This document shows, in pieces, positions 42,772-51,389 of a stretch of 61,545 nucleotides of DNA. A program made the translations under genes and the position numbers. The stretch is taken from positions 1 through 61,545 of the forward strand of contig JAKADO010000007.1 in the NCBI GenBank assembly GCA_021820485.1, read 5' to 3'. The notes beneath the pieces are model-generated. The model made no database searches. It worked only from the letters and a program-made list of their open reading frames with translations, and had not been told where the DNA came from. Source of the DNA: Bacillota bacterium (lineage in GTDB: Bacteria > Bacillota > Sulfobacillia > Sulfobacillales > Sulfobacillaceae). The first letter of the stretch is position 1, and every line of letters begins with the position of its first letter.

Positions 42772-42963
42772 TTACGTGGAGGACTTCCGACGGGTTGACG
42801 TCTTCTTTGGCGCATCACCGGTTTGAGCTACGCCGATGTCGACGGTGACGACGACGGCCTTGCTGGGATACCCCTCGACCAGTTCGGCTAAGCCCCTGAA
42901 GAGATCGGCCGCTTCGGCGCGGGTCATTCCTTTTTCCTGGATAGGGAATAGCGGACGAGACAT
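42772..42963 (-). CDS. Small hypothetical protein
   Basis: The 63-residue protein begins MSRPLFPIQEKGMTRAEAAD. A helical middle (AADLFRGLAELVEGYP) leads to a strand (KAVVVTVDIGVA) and a basic Ser/Thr/Lys tail (PKKTSTRRKSST). ATG 42927 (MTRAEA) with AGGA upstream is an alternative start. A strong terminator follows directly, supporting a real transcript. No family recognised. Confidence 0.5.
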   Translation of the reverse strand: MSRPLFPIQEKGMTRAEAADLFRGLAELVEGYPSKAVVVTVDIGVAQTGDAPKKTSTRRKSST

Positions 42964-43174
42964 AACACATCACCAGCCTTTTACGATGGCCAGTGTGGCA
43001 GGAAGTGCGCGGGAATGCAACCAGCGCGCGGTCCCGTCGAACCCGACTCTGCGATTAGAGCGGACCTCACCAGACACGCGCGCGAATCTCCCGATTTAAA
43101 GCTTGCCGCATCGATTCCGCAAGAAGTGGCTTAGCGGTGCGTTCAATAGGTAACGCGCTAGTTCCAGCTCATTC

Positions 43175-43711
43175 TTACAAGACTGGCGTGAGGAACCACT
43201 TCTGGACATTCGGGGTCAGACTGTACGGAAGGCTTGCCGTGTTCGGGAGCTTCGCATGCAGCGTGAGACCCGTGGTACCCGTGGGCTCGATCGGCGTGGT
43301 TGTGATGGGCATTCCGCGGAGGCACGCATCCGTCAAGACTGCCCGCCAAGAGTCGCTGGCGGTGCGCGCGGTAATCTCCACCTGCGTCGCCATATGCAGC
43401 AGAATCACGAGGCCGATTCCAGCCGGCGCGCGGCCTGCCCTGGCGCGACGGAATTTAGCGGGGAACAATTCGGTGGGATCGGCGACTCCCGGCCCATCGT
43501 CCTGAAAGGTGAGCTCATGGGCGTTATAGTCCACCGTGATTGTCACGGTGCGCCCTCCGCGCCGATAGGTGTGATCAAGCAATTCGGTCAGCAGATTCGG
43601 AACCGAGTTAAAGGCTTCCGGGAATCGGGTAAGCAGTCGCTCATAGACGGCGAGTTGATAAGCGATGAGTGAATGCGCTGCAGGGGGGCGCCAGGTCTCA
43701 ATCACGAACAC
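43175..43711 (-). CDS. Divergent GHKL (HATPase)-like protein
   Basis: The 178-residue protein has a G1-like motif, FQDDGPGVADPTELF, and a G2-like AGIGLVIL, as in GHKL ATPases and anti-sigma kinases. The usual N-box Asn is absent: the helix reads LLTELLDHTYRRGG. Mg-ATP binding is therefore doubtful. It begins ~70 bp from a divergent ECF sigma gene, and the two share a control region. It could be an RsbW-like regulator or a ligand-binding relic. Confidence 0.65.
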   Translation of the reverse strand: MFVIETWRPPAAHSLIAYQLAVYERLLTRFPEAFNSVPNLLTELLDHTYRRGGRTVTITVDYNAHELTFQDDGPGVADPTELFPAKFRRARAGRAPAGIGLVILLHMATQVEITARTASDSWRAVLTDACLRGMPITTTPIEPTGTTGLTLHAKLPNTASLPYSLTPNVQKWFLTPVL

Positions 43712-43731
43712 GGGAGAATTTTTTCGCGCTC

Positions 43732-43756
43732 GAACATTTCCTAGGGGATGGTCGTT
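43732..43756 (+). promoter_or_regulatory. Candidate ECF sigma autopromoter
   Basis: GAAC (43732-43735), 17-bp spacer, CGTT (43753-43756), 27 bp before the sigma gene. GAAC-N15/17-CGTC/T is the common ECF promoter pattern, and ECF genes are usually autoregulated. Confidence 0.5.
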
Positions 43757-43783
43757 ATCTCATTGGCAGGGGAAAGCAGGTGA

Positions 43784-44260
43784 ATGGCGGTAGACGAGTT
43801 GGGCTTTGAGGCATGGATGCGGCAATGGGCAGACATCATTGTCCGGTTCGCCCATCATCACGGGGGGCCGTGGATGACCGCCCAAGACGTGGCGCAGGAG
43901 ACCTTCCTGCGCGCCTATCGCCATACTCTGAGCCATGGCGCGCTACCGTCATCCGGTTGGCTCTTCCGGGTGGCATCACGCCTGATGATTGACGAATACC
44001 GGCGCCAGAGTCGCGAAGTGGTGGGCGATGAACGGCTTCAAGGAGCCACATATGAGCTGGACATCGACCGCCAGCTAGTTGTGCTGGAAGCCTTGGAATC
44101 ACTCTCAGAACGCGATCGGGAATGCATGGCGCTGTTCTATTTCCGCGACTGGTCCTTGGAAGAGATTGCCCGCCATTTGAAGATTCCGTCAGCGACGGTG
44201 AGAACCCGCTTGTTTCGGGCCCGGGAACGCTTTCGGCACTTGTGGGAGGTGAGCCAGTGA
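43784..44260 (+). CDS. ECF-type RNA polymerase sigma factor
   Basis: A 158-residue sigma-70 family protein. Region 2 is DVAQETFLRAYRHTLSHG and GWLFRVASRLMIDEYRRQSRE. Region 4 is LSERDRECMALFYFRDWSLE followed by EIARHLKIPSATVRTRLFRAR. ATG 43784 lies within GGTGAATG. Its stop overlaps the start of the downstream membrane protein by GTGA, the usual sigma/anti-sigma coupling. A GAAC/CGTT promoter lies upstream. Confidence 0.93.
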   Translation: MAVDELGFEAWMRQWADIIVRFAHHHGGPWMTAQDVAQETFLRAYRHTLSHGALPSSGWLFRVASRLMIDEYRRQSREVVGDERLQGATYELDIDRQLVVLEALESLSERDRECMALFYFRDWSLEEIARHLKIPSATVRTRLFRARERFRHLWEVSQ

Positions 44261-45765
44261 AGCCAGCCGAGCATGACCTGAAGGAGTCCTTTCAAAGCTG
44301 CGGATTGATGCCCCCGGATGCTCATCCGGAGATGACCTTTGATTGGCCGCGGTGGCATGAACGGCTCCTACGCGAACCGAAGCCGCGCCCGCGGCGAACT
44401 TGGTGGCTGGCGGCAGCCGCACTCTTTTTCGCCGCCCTGGTGGGCGTGCCGTCGCTTGTTAAGCCCAGCGCGGCCAGCTCTAAGGAAGAGAGCCCGCGGG
44501 AGATGGGGCGAATCATTGCGTTGCGCCTAGGGGATCCCTATGCTTCGCGCTTCACCTGGACCAAGACCGCGCAGGGGTTTGTCATAAGCGGAACATCCTA
44601 TAATGAGGACTTCTTCCCGTCGGTCGCTGCTGCCTTGGAACACAACGGCTACACATCATTTCACGCGCTGGTGGGCACGAAGGGCACAGAAGTCACGCTC
44701 ACGTTTGGAAGCGGCGCACTCCCGACAAAAGTGGTGAGGCTTGGCCCGGCCCCCGACTTTCGAAGCCGTGCGGTGATTTTCTGGCCATCCGGGTGGGGGC
44801 CGGGCGGGGTGAGAGTCTGGGCAGACCGCCTCGCCTTTTTCTCCGGGCATCCGCATGCGCGGGCCACGGCCACCTTGACCACCATGGCCGGCGCAGGGCT
44901 CAGTTCGCCGCTTATCGCTTGGCTGACGGGAAACCCTTCGGCGGTGCTGCTGTCTCTGAAGGACGGAAGATGGCACAGGCAATATGCGATATCGCTCGCT
45001 GGAGGCATCCGCGTGCCCAGTGACCGCCGCGTGGCGGGGTATCACTTTTCGTTCGGAGTTGTTCCCCCCACGGAATCGGCCAGGCTGTCCTCGGCGGCCG
45101 AGGCCAAGATTCTGGTTTGGGCCCGTCGTCGCTGGGGCGCCGCTGTGACCGGATTTCGCTACGCCGAGCTCACCGCAGCGTGGGCGTCCGATTTGTCGCT
45201 GAATAACGTGAATCAACCCGCCCTGGAGGTGCAGTTTGCGTCCCCGAAGGGGTTGATGCCGAGTCCGGTGCTGTTTTCGACCAGCGGCCGGGAACTCTTT
45301 TGGGTCCAGAACTGGCACTATGGCGATCAGGCGTTGTCCGGCGGCGTGCCTGGAGGCTTCAGCCGCCTTAGCAATGCTTTCCCGCCTATTTCTCAGGTTC
45401 CCGATGCCGGACGCTACGGGGTGATACCCACCTTTAAGGTTAGCGGCACCGCCGTGCGCCGCCCATTTCTTCACTGGGCTCCCGGCATTGCCCCACCGCC
45501 TTTTCTGCACACGCGCCTCCATCAAGTGCGTCAGCTGTTAATGGCTTGGGATACGCCCATCGATGGGGTGCTTGTTGAGGAGGTGCGCGTGCTGACGCAC
45601 ACCCAAAGGACATGGACCCTGCGGCTCATCTTTCGCGTCACCCCCGGAATGTGGGGGAGCGTGTCAGGCGCTTTCGAGGAGGAGTTGGTCTGGCACCGGA
45701 ACGCCGGAGGCTGGCGTCTTCAAAAGACCAGGGGTCCGATCCCGGCCAAAGCGGCGACGCGTTAG
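44257..45765 (+). CDS. Large membrane protein coupled to ECF sigma, probable anti-sigma
   Basis: A 502-residue protein starting at GTG 44257 behind GGGAGGTGAG. Residues 1-45 are cytoplasmic, followed by one membrane segment (RTWWLAAAALFFAALVGVPS). A ~430-residue extracellular domain comes next, with beta-strands and many Trp/Tyr. The short cytoplasmic N-terminus would hold the sigma factor and the large outer domain would sense. There is no zinc-binding HxxxCxxC motif, so it is not a ZAS-type anti-sigma. The role is inferred from coupling; the outer domain is not recognised. Confidence 0.65.
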   Translation: MKPAEHDLKESFQSCGLMPPDAHPEMTFDWPRWHERLLREPKPRPRRTWWLAAAALFFAALVGVPSLVKPSAASSKEESPREMGRIIALRLGDPYASRFTWTKTAQGFVISGTSYNEDFFPSVAAALEHNGYTSFHALVGTKGTEVTLTFGSGALPTKVVRLGPAPDFRSRAVIFWPSGWGPGGVRVWADRLAFFSGHPHARATATLTTMAGAGLSSPLIAWLTGNPSAVLLSLKDGRWHRQYAISLAGGIRVPSDRRVAGYHFSFGVVPPTESARLSSAAEAKILVWARRRWGAAVTGFRYAELTAAWASDLSLNNVNQPALEVQFASPKGLMPSPVLFSTSGRELFWVQNWHYGDQALSGGVPGGFSRLSNAFPPISQVPDAGRYGVIPTFKVSGTAVRRPFLHWAPGIAPPPFLHTRLHQVRQLLMAWDTPIDGVLVEEVRVLTHTQRTWTLRLIFRVTPGMWGSVSGAFEEELVWHRNAGGWRLQKTRGPIPAKAATR

Positions 45766-45778
45766 CGCCATCCGACTC

Positions 45779-46057
45779 CTAGGGCCAGTCCGGCTCTTCG
45801 CCGGCAAAGTGGAAGCGGATGCCCCGGATGCTTTTGGACGGAAGCCACATCCAGTAGCTGCCGCCCTCGGACCAGTTGGGATCGGGAAGAAAGTCAGACA
45901 GGCTCTGCAGGTTGTTGTATACGGTTTCGTAGTCACTCAGGCCGGGTGCAGCATTGTTGGGTTTGGGCAGGCGGATGAGCCAGCCATCTGCGGCCGGCCG
46001 CAGCTCGACCGTGAGGATTTGCCCATGGTGCAGGATGACATGGGCGACGTGATTCAT
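45779..46057 (-). CDS. Hypothetical protein, 92 residues
   Basis: The small soluble protein MNHVAHVILHHGQILTVELR... is strand-rich, with several Trp and Pro and the segments GGSYWMWLPSKSIRG and IRFHFAGEEPDWP. GAGGAG precedes ATG 46057. It is convergent with the anti-sigma-like gene. No family recognised. Confidence 0.55.
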   Translation of the reverse strand: MNHVAHVILHHGQILTVELRPAADGWLIRLPKPNNAAPGLSDYETVYNNLQSLSDFLPDPNWSEGGSYWMWLPSKSIRGIRFHFAGEEPDWP

Positions 46058-46259
46058 TACATCCGTTCACTCCTCGCCAAATATTGTGGCTCTATCCATT
46101 TGCGCCGATTTGTTTAATAATCGTTATAACATATAGTGATTCGCTCTGCTAAATGTTCGTGAAGACATCGGGGCCAACTGGCTCAAACGTCGTGGAGTGG
46201 AATGGCGGACCGAATGTTTGAAGGACGATGGATTTCAGAAAGGGGTGTGCTAAATCGAA

Positions 46260-47006
46260 ATGATTGCAGCCGCAATCTCATTATGGAAGACGACCATTCG
46301 GCGGCCTGGAGTGTGGACGGGAATCGTTTGGGCAGTGCTCTTTGCCCTCTTGTGGGTGGTGCTGGTCTTGGCCACCGGGCAACGAGCGCTTTTGACGCGG
46401 ACGCTGCATCCCGCAACGCTGGCCACCCCAGCGCCAGCTCCCACTGCGGGCGCAGCAGTATCGGTCTTGGTGATGTATGTCATTCTCCTGGGGGTCGGCC
46501 CTTTTTGGATGGCCGGCATGTACGGCATGTATGGGAGAGCCATTAAGGGGGAGACGGTGGGGTTCCGCACCTTTTGGCAGATGGGGCGCAAGTTTTACGG
46601 ACGCGGTTGGGGATTGCTTGGCTACACCATGCTCTACGGGATCGCCTTGGGACTGGTCGCGGTCGGGCTCATCGTTGGCCTCAAGGTGGCGGGCGAAATC
46701 GTGCTCGGCGCTTTGGTGCTGTTGTCGCTGCCTTGGGTCATTCGCATGACTGGCCGCCTCTTTGTCGACGGCGAAACCTGGGGGGCGAGCTTTCGAGGGA
46801 GTTTCCGCGGCGGGCACTTTTGGGCATTGGTAGGGGGCATCCTCTTGGCTGTGGTGGCCTACGCCATTGTCTATGCCTTATTTGTGCTGCTGGGGCGGGT
46901 CTCGATCGCACTGGCCGCTGTCGTATACATCCTGTTTGACATGGGTATCTCCGTGGCCGGTCCGCTATGGGCATTTGCGCTTTACCACGCCGAGGCCAAC
47001 GCATAG
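46260..47006 (+). CDS. Integral membrane protein of an ABC exporter operon
   Basis: A 248-residue protein with six hydrophobic segments, beginning MIAAAISLWKTTIRRPGVWT. Features include GRAIKGETVGFRTFWQMGRK and FYGRGWGLLGY, a pattern seen in DUF4013/glycerophosphoryl-diester-phosphodiesterase-type membrane proteins. It is 20 bp upstream of the ABC permease and probably an accessory membrane subunit of the same transporter. An AT-rich stretch near 46110-46140 may hold the operon promoter. Confidence 0.7.
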   Translation: MIAAAISLWKTTIRRPGVWTGIVWAVLFALLWVVLVLATGQRALLTRTLHPATLATPAPAPTAGAAVSVLVMYVILLGVGPFWMAGMYGMYGRAIKGETVGFRTFWQMGRKFYGRGWGLLGYTMLYGIALGLVAVGLIVGLKVAGEIVLGALVLLSLPWVIRMTGRLFVDGETWGASFRGSFRGGHFWALVGGILLAVVAYAIVYALFVLLGRVSIALAAVVYILFDMGISVAGPLWAFALYHAEANA

Positions 47007-47026
47007 CGAGAGCGGGAGGTAGCGCG

Positions 47027-48517
47027 GTGGATGGGCTTTTATTTCTCGAGAAACACTCGCTAATCAATGCGGCGCGGCGCCTTTTTCGGGAACCTCGGCG
47101 CCTGATCGGCCTCCTGGCCCTGGTTCTCATTCTGATCGGCGTGGTGTTTCGTGCGATGGGTGGTGCGCATCGCGCGCCGCTTCATTCTCCCGCTTTGGCC
47201 ATGCTATGGGCGTTTGTGGGGAGCGTTGCGGCGATCGGCATTTTCATCCGGATGAGCGTGCCGACGCCCCCTGCCTATTTCAGCGATCCCGCGGATGCGG
47301 TCTTCATTCTCAACTCCCCGACCAAGCCCTGGCAGTTGATGCTGCGACGATATTGGGCGACCTTCATCACCTACTGGCGGCTTGTCATCTCATTTCTCTA
47401 CTTTCTGGTGATTATGCCGATTCCCATTGGACTCGGCGTGAGGCTTCTGGTATGGGCGTTTTTGTACCTGCTTCTCATTGATCAGGTGGGCCTCATTGCC
47501 GAGCGCCTGCGGCTCGCCCGCATTCCCATTGTCTGGATCGGCCGGTTGTTGGCGATTGCCGTGATCGTCCTGGCAGCCAAACCCTTTTTCGTGGCGGATG
47601 CCATTCCACAGAACGTGTTTGGCCGCGAACTCGGCATGCTCATCGCCACGTGGGGCCACCTAGCCCCAGCCGCCATCGTGGTGGCGGGCCTTCTCGCGGT
47701 GAATCTCATCTGGGCTCCATCGTTGGGGCAGGTTAACTGGGAGCGGCTCCAATTGAGCGCCATGCTTCGCCAGGCGCGCCGCGGGGAACGATCCATGGCG
47801 GATGTCACGCGGATCCGGACGGCGCTTCGCACGGCGCGGCAGGGCTCTCGCACCCGGGAAGAAGAGAGCCGCCCCTTTCAGTTCATAGGGCCGTGGACGC
47901 TCTTGGAAGCCAAGTTGCGGACCTGGTGGCGGTCTCCGGCAGGGCGGCGCTGGATCCCCGTGCTCGTCCTGGCGGCGATTGCGGCGGGATATCTGATTGG
48001 CACGCGCATCTCCGGCAATGCGCTCCCGGCCCTCGTCTTCATGAGCTACGTCATGGTTTTCGGAACGGGCGCGCCGCCGTCGATGATTACCAATTCCTTG
48101 GTGGTGGGGGCTCCTCGTACCGTGCCCCTCCTGATGGCGGAGCAGGGGACAGCTTTTTTGGCATGGGTCGGGGTCTACGGGGTGGTCTGGACAGCGGCAG
48201 CCCTTTCCGGCCTCTCCCCGCATTGGGTGTTGCTCGGGTATTTCTGGATTGTTGCTCTTAGCCTGGTTCTGACGGCTTGGAAGCTCTACATCTGGTCGTG
48301 GTTTCCGGAAACCAGCACGCGCAACCTGGCGGGCCGCATTGTGCTCATGTTGGGAGGATTCGTGGCAGGGGCCATCGCGATTGGGTGGCTTTTGGTGCGC
48401 GGCGGCTGGATCATTACGCTTCCTTGGGCCTTGCTGGAGACTTGGCTTTTGTACCGGATGACGCTGCGGCGATTGACATGGGCAATTGGCCATACCCGGT
48501 TGAATCGCGGCGAATAG
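47027..48517 (+). CDS. ABC exporter permease
   Basis: A 496-residue membrane protein with about ten hydrophobic segments, starting at GTG 47027 with GGGAGG upstream (the frame is open from 46967 without a site). The sequence YFSDPADAVFILNSPTKPWQ is typical of EcsB/YthQ-like ABC exporter permeases. A long cytoplasmic loop (GERSMADVTRIRTALRTARQ) lies mid-protein. It is 11 bp before its ATPase. The exported substrate is unknown. Confidence 0.8.
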   Translation: MDGLLFLEKHSLINAARRLFREPRRLIGLLALVLILIGVVFRAMGGAHRAPLHSPALAMLWAFVGSVAAIGIFIRMSVPTPPAYFSDPADAVFILNSPTKPWQLMLRRYWATFITYWRLVISFLYFLVIMPIPIGLGVRLLVWAFLYLLLIDQVGLIAERLRLARIPIVWIGRLLAIAVIVLAAKPFFVADAIPQNVFGRELGMLIATWGHLAPAAIVVAGLLAVNLIWAPSLGQVNWERLQLSAMLRQARRGERSMADVTRIRTALRTARQGSRTREEESRPFQFIGPWTLLEAKLRTWWRSPAGRRWIPVLVLAAIAAGYLIGTRISGNALPALVFMSYVMVFGTGAPPSMITNSLVVGAPRTVPLLMAEQGTAFLAWVGVYGVVWTAAALSGLSPHWVLLGYFWIVALSLVLTAWKLYIWSWFPETSTRNLAGRIVLMLGGFVAGAIAIGWLLVRGGWIITLPWALLETWLLYRMTLRRLTWAIGHTRLNRGE

Positions 48518-48528
48518 GGAGGATTACG

Positions 48529-49239
48529 ATGCTCGAAGTCAAGAATTTGACCAAGCGTTATGGGCGGGACACGGTGCTGTATCCGGTGAGCTTTTCGGTG
48601 TCTCCCGGATCCGTTCTTGGGCTGGTGGGCCCCAACGGGGCCGGGAAGACAACAACGCTCTCGTGCCTGGCCGGGTTGATTCGGCCCGATGGCGGCACGG
48701 CCACTTGGCAAGGACGTCCCATTTTGAGCCAGCCGGGAGTGGTGAGTTTGCTGCCGGAGTCACCCGAGGTCTATTCCTTGCTGACGGTCTATGAACACTT
48801 GGAGCTCACGGCCCGGCTGTTTCAACTGGACGCCTCGTGGCGCGAGGAAGCCGAGCGGATTCTCGACACCATGGATTTGTCCCCTCATCGCGGAAAGTTG
48901 GGGGCGACGCTCTCGAAAGGCCTTCGCCAGCGGGTGTTGATGGCTTGCACGGCCATTCGCCATGCCCCCTTGCTGTTTGTCGACGAGCCGATGATTGGTT
49001 TGGACCCGGCTGGGCAGCGGGAAGTGAAAAACATGTTGGCCGCCTTTAGGGAGCAGGGGGCGGCGGTGGTGCTGAGTTCGCACCAGCTCGACATCATCGA
49101 GGAGCTGGCCGACGAGGTGCTCATTTTAGCCAAGGGTCGGGTGATGGCGCATGGCAGCATCGCGGCGCTCAAAGAGCAGTCCGGCACTGACACGGCGCTC
49201 GAAGAATGGTTCTTTCACTACACCGACAGCTCGAAATGA
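48529..49239 (+). CDS. ABC exporter ATP-binding protein
   Basis: A 236-residue ATPase: Walker A is GPNGAGKTTTLSCLAGL, the signature is LSKGLRQRVLMACT, Walker B is LLFVDEPMIGLDPAG, and the H-loop is LSSHQLD. It matches EcsA/CcmA-like drug or bacteriocin exporters. ATG 48529 has AGGGAGG upstream; the open frame from 48277 is antisense-like and not used. It is followed 14 bp later by a 44-residue membrane protein. Confidence 0.94.
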   Translation: MLEVKNLTKRYGRDTVLYPVSFSVSPGSVLGLVGPNGAGKTTTLSCLAGLIRPDGGTATWQGRPILSQPGVVSLLPESPEVYSLLTVYEHLELTARLFQLDASWREEAERILDTMDLSPHRGKLGATLSKGLRQRVLMACTAIRHAPLLFVDEPMIGLDPAGQREVKNMLAAFREQGAAVVLSSHQLDIIEELADEVLILAKGRVMAHGSIAALKEQSGTDTALEEWFFHYTDSSK

Positions 49240-49253
49240 GGGAGCGGCGACTG

Positions 49254-49388
49254 ATGAAGATTCGCTATCCGCTGGCGGCATCGGGGATGTCGGTGCTGGT
49301 TCTCGGTGGCCTGACCATGTTTCTAAACCTCTATCTCGGCGGAATCATGATGATCGCCGGGATTGCAGTGCTCATCATCGTCGCGTAA
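49254..49388 (+). CDS. Small membrane protein of the ABC operon
   Basis: The 44-residue protein MKIRYPLAASGMSVLVLGGL... has two hydrophobic halves forming one or two membrane segments. GAGGGAG lies before ATG 49254, and it is the last gene of the ABC exporter operon. No family recognised. Confidence 0.6.
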   Translation: MKIRYPLAASGMSVLVLGGLTMFLNLYLGGIMMIAGIAVLIIVA

Positions 49389-49401
49389 GCTCCTGCCCCC
49401 G

Positions 49402-49824
49402 CTATCGCTCATGAAACCGCGACAGGTGCCGGATGTACAAGTCCAAGAGGCTCAGCTGGCGGCTCTCGGGTGCCAGCGGCTTTCCTTGCAGTCCGCGCAT
49501 GATGCACAGATTGATTTGCTCTTCCAAGGTCCGCACCTGCCCATTGCTGGATACCACGGGGAAGAGAGACTTGGCGCCGACCAGCGAGGGGATGCGGCGT
49601 GCCGCCAAGCGATGGGAAAATCGTCCGCCGTCCACATGGCAGTTGTCGCATGACAATCCATTGGTGCCCAGCCGGGACGAATGAAAGAGCATGTCGCCGC
49701 GGTGTTCGGCGCTGCGCAAGGCAATTTTGGCTTGGACCGCTTGGGGGGTGGTTACCCCCGTGAGCACACCAACGGCTACCAGCCCGCATAAACTAAAGAA
49801 GAGCACCTGCTTAAGGTGCGGCAT
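49402..49824 (-). CDS. Exported c-type cytochrome
   Basis: A 140-residue protein with a signal sequence (MPHLKQVLFFSLCGLVAVGV, cleaved near AVQA) and one haem site, LSCDNCHVDGG. The C-terminal part INLCIMRGLQGKPLAPESRQ, ending YIRHLSRF, resembles the haem domains of TsdA/SoxX-like sulfur-oxidising cytochromes. That would fit an acidophilic sulfur oxidiser. The Met of CIMRG is the probable distal ligand. ATG 49824 has GGGAGG seven bases upstream. It is alone, convergent with the ABC operon. Family certain, partner unknown. Confidence 0.85.
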   Translation of the reverse strand: MPHLKQVLFFSLCGLVAVGVLTGVTTPQAVQAKIALRSAEHRGDMLFHSSRLGTNGLSCDNCHVDGGRFSHRLAARRIPSLVGAKSLFPVVSSNGQVRTLEEQINLCIMRGLQGKPLAPESRQLSLLDLYIRHLSRFHER

Positions 49825-50018
49825 CCAAATCCCTCCCATTGCTACCGTGCCCAAATTTGTCCAATTTCACGCGAAGCTTTTTGCATAAAAGCGCTCCGTT
49901 GCGCATAGACATCGACACCGCCCCACAGTTTGAGTCGAAGGGAAGGATAGGTTATGCAAAGAACACTGAGACCGCTGACGGTGCATGACGGATGGTGCTG
50001 GAGCGAGGAGGGGCCGCC

Positions 50019-50213
50019 ATGGCTTGGCTAGTGCGTGCAGTCAGTCTCGTGTTGGCCGTTCTGGTGATGATTAATGGCGGGTATTGGGAATTGCACCGGC
50101 ATCTTTGGGCAGGCATGGTGATGGTCATTTTAGGCATTGCGGGCATCATGCTGCTCACGGGAGCCAACGCCGCGCATGTTCCTGACGAGACAGACGAAAT
50201 GCGGTTAGAATAG
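50019..50213 (+). CDS. Small two-TM membrane protein
   Basis: The 64-residue protein MAWLVRAVSLVLAVLVMING... has two hydrophobic helices (to LTGAN) and an acidic tail (DETDEMRLE). GAGGAGGGG precedes ATG 50019. It lies 72 bp before ddl with a hairpin between. No family recognised. Confidence 0.6.
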   Translation: MAWLVRAVSLVLAVLVMINGGYWELHRHLWAGMVMVILGIAGIMLLTGANAAHVPDETDEMRLE

Positions 50214-50215
50214 CG

Positions 50216-50241
50216 ACAAGGAGGAGAGTGCTCCTCCTTGT
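50216..50241 (+). promoter_or_regulatory. Perfect hairpin upstream of ddl
   Basis: ACAAGGAGGAG-AGTG-CTCCTCCTTGT is an 11-bp perfect stem containing an AGGAGG. There is no T-run. It may end the upstream small gene inefficiently or be an mRNA stabiliser for ddl; it does not include the ddl ribosome site at about 50270. Confidence 0.5.
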
Positions 50242-50285
50242 GGCTTGCAGCAGACGAGGCGTTTTAGGGATAAAGGAGTGGCAGA

Positions 50286-51326
50286 ATGTCGAAGAGGCTC
50301 AGAGTGGTCGTCATGATGGGTGGTCCATCCAGTGAGCATGATGTGTCGATGGCGAGCGGGGCTGAGGTGTTTCGGGCACTTGAGTCGACGGGACGTTTTG
50401 ACGTCGAGGCCATCACCATCAGCCGGCACGGGCAGTGGAGTTTGACAAGCGAAGCGCCGGCCGTGCTGCCAAAGCCCGGAGAAGCGGCGGATCGCCCCAT
50501 GCCCCGGGACGAGGCCATTCGCGGGGTGCCGCTGCTCGAGCATGCAGATGTGGTGTTTTTAGCCTTCCACGGACCCTTTGGGGAAGATGGCACCCTGCAG
50601 GGACTCTTGCAAAGCCTGTCGGTGCCTTACACGGGCAGCGGGCCACTGGCTTCGGCATTGGCCATGAACAAGGCGAAGGCCAAGGAATTGTTCCGATACC
50701 ATGGACTGACCACGGCGCGCGACTTGCCGCTCACCTCAGCCGCCATTCGCGCATCGATGGGGAATGCGATGCAAGCCGTGGCATCCAATCTCTCCTATCC
50801 GCTGGTTGTGAAACCGAACTTGGGGGGCTCGAGTCTTGGCGTTTCGCTGGTCGAGAACCAGGAGCAACTCGCGGACGCATTGCAATGGGCCAGCCGGTTT
50901 GACGCGGATGTCTTGATTGAAGAGCGGATCGTCGGGCGGGAAGTGACCTGCGCCGTCTTGGAGGATCTCGACGGCAGTGTCCGGGCGCTCCCGGTGATTG
51001 AGATAGTGCCCAAGCGCGGCAAGTTTTTCGATTTTGCGTCAAAGTATGAGGACGGCGGTTCTGATGAGATTTGTCCTGCGGACTTGACGGAGGAGGAAGG
51101 CGCCGCCATTCAGGACGCGGCCATCCGCGCCCACCAGGCGCTGGAATGCCGTGGATTTTCCCGCACGGACATGTTTTTGACCGCCACCGGACCCGTGGTG
51201 CTGGAGGTCAACACCATACCCGGCATGACGCCGAACTCCTTGTTGCCTAAAGCGGCCCGAGCAGCGGGCATCCCGTTTGGCGATTTGATGGCGCATCTTG
51301 TTCAGGTGGCGTTGAATCGCGCCTGA
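50286..51326 (+). CDS. ddl: D-alanine--D-alanine ligase
   Basis: A 346-residue ATP-grasp ligase that makes D-Ala-D-Ala for peptidoglycan. Motifs are MMGGPSSEHDVSMASG, GPFGEDGTLQGLLQ, KPNLGGSSLGVS and EVNTIPGMTPNSLLPKAARA. Length and motifs are complete. AAGGAG lies before ATG 50286. It is monocistronic with a bidirectional terminator after it. Confidence 0.96.
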   Translation: MSKRLRVVVMMGGPSSEHDVSMASGAEVFRALESTGRFDVEAITISRHGQWSLTSEAPAVLPKPGEAADRPMPRDEAIRGVPLLEHADVVFLAFHGPFGEDGTLQGLLQSLSVPYTGSGPLASALAMNKAKAKELFRYHGLTTARDLPLTSAAIRASMGNAMQAVASNLSYPLVVKPNLGGSSLGVSLVENQEQLADALQWASRFDADVLIEERIVGREVTCAVLEDLDGSVRALPVIEIVPKRGKFFDFASKYEDGGSDEICPADLTEEEGAAIQDAAIRAHQALECRGFSRTDMFLTATGPVVLEVNTIPGMTPNSLLPKAARAAGIPFGDLMAHLVQVALNRA

Positions 51327-51343
51327 TTTGTCGGCAGCATAGG

Positions 51344-51385
51344 CCGCGCGTTCGGAAGCCAGGATTCCCGAACGCGCGGTTTCGT
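51344..51385. terminator. Bidirectional terminator between ddl and esterase
   Basis: CCGCGCGTTCGG (51344-51355) pairs with CCGAACGCGCGG (51368-51379), followed by TTTCGTTCG on the plus side. It separates two convergent genes. Confidence 0.75.
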
Positions 51386-51389
51386 TCGC

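Noticed and set aside
48277-48528. Upstream extension of the ABC exporter ATPase
   Set aside because: It overlaps the permease coding region in another frame. ATG 48529 has a proper ribosome site and the standard family start.
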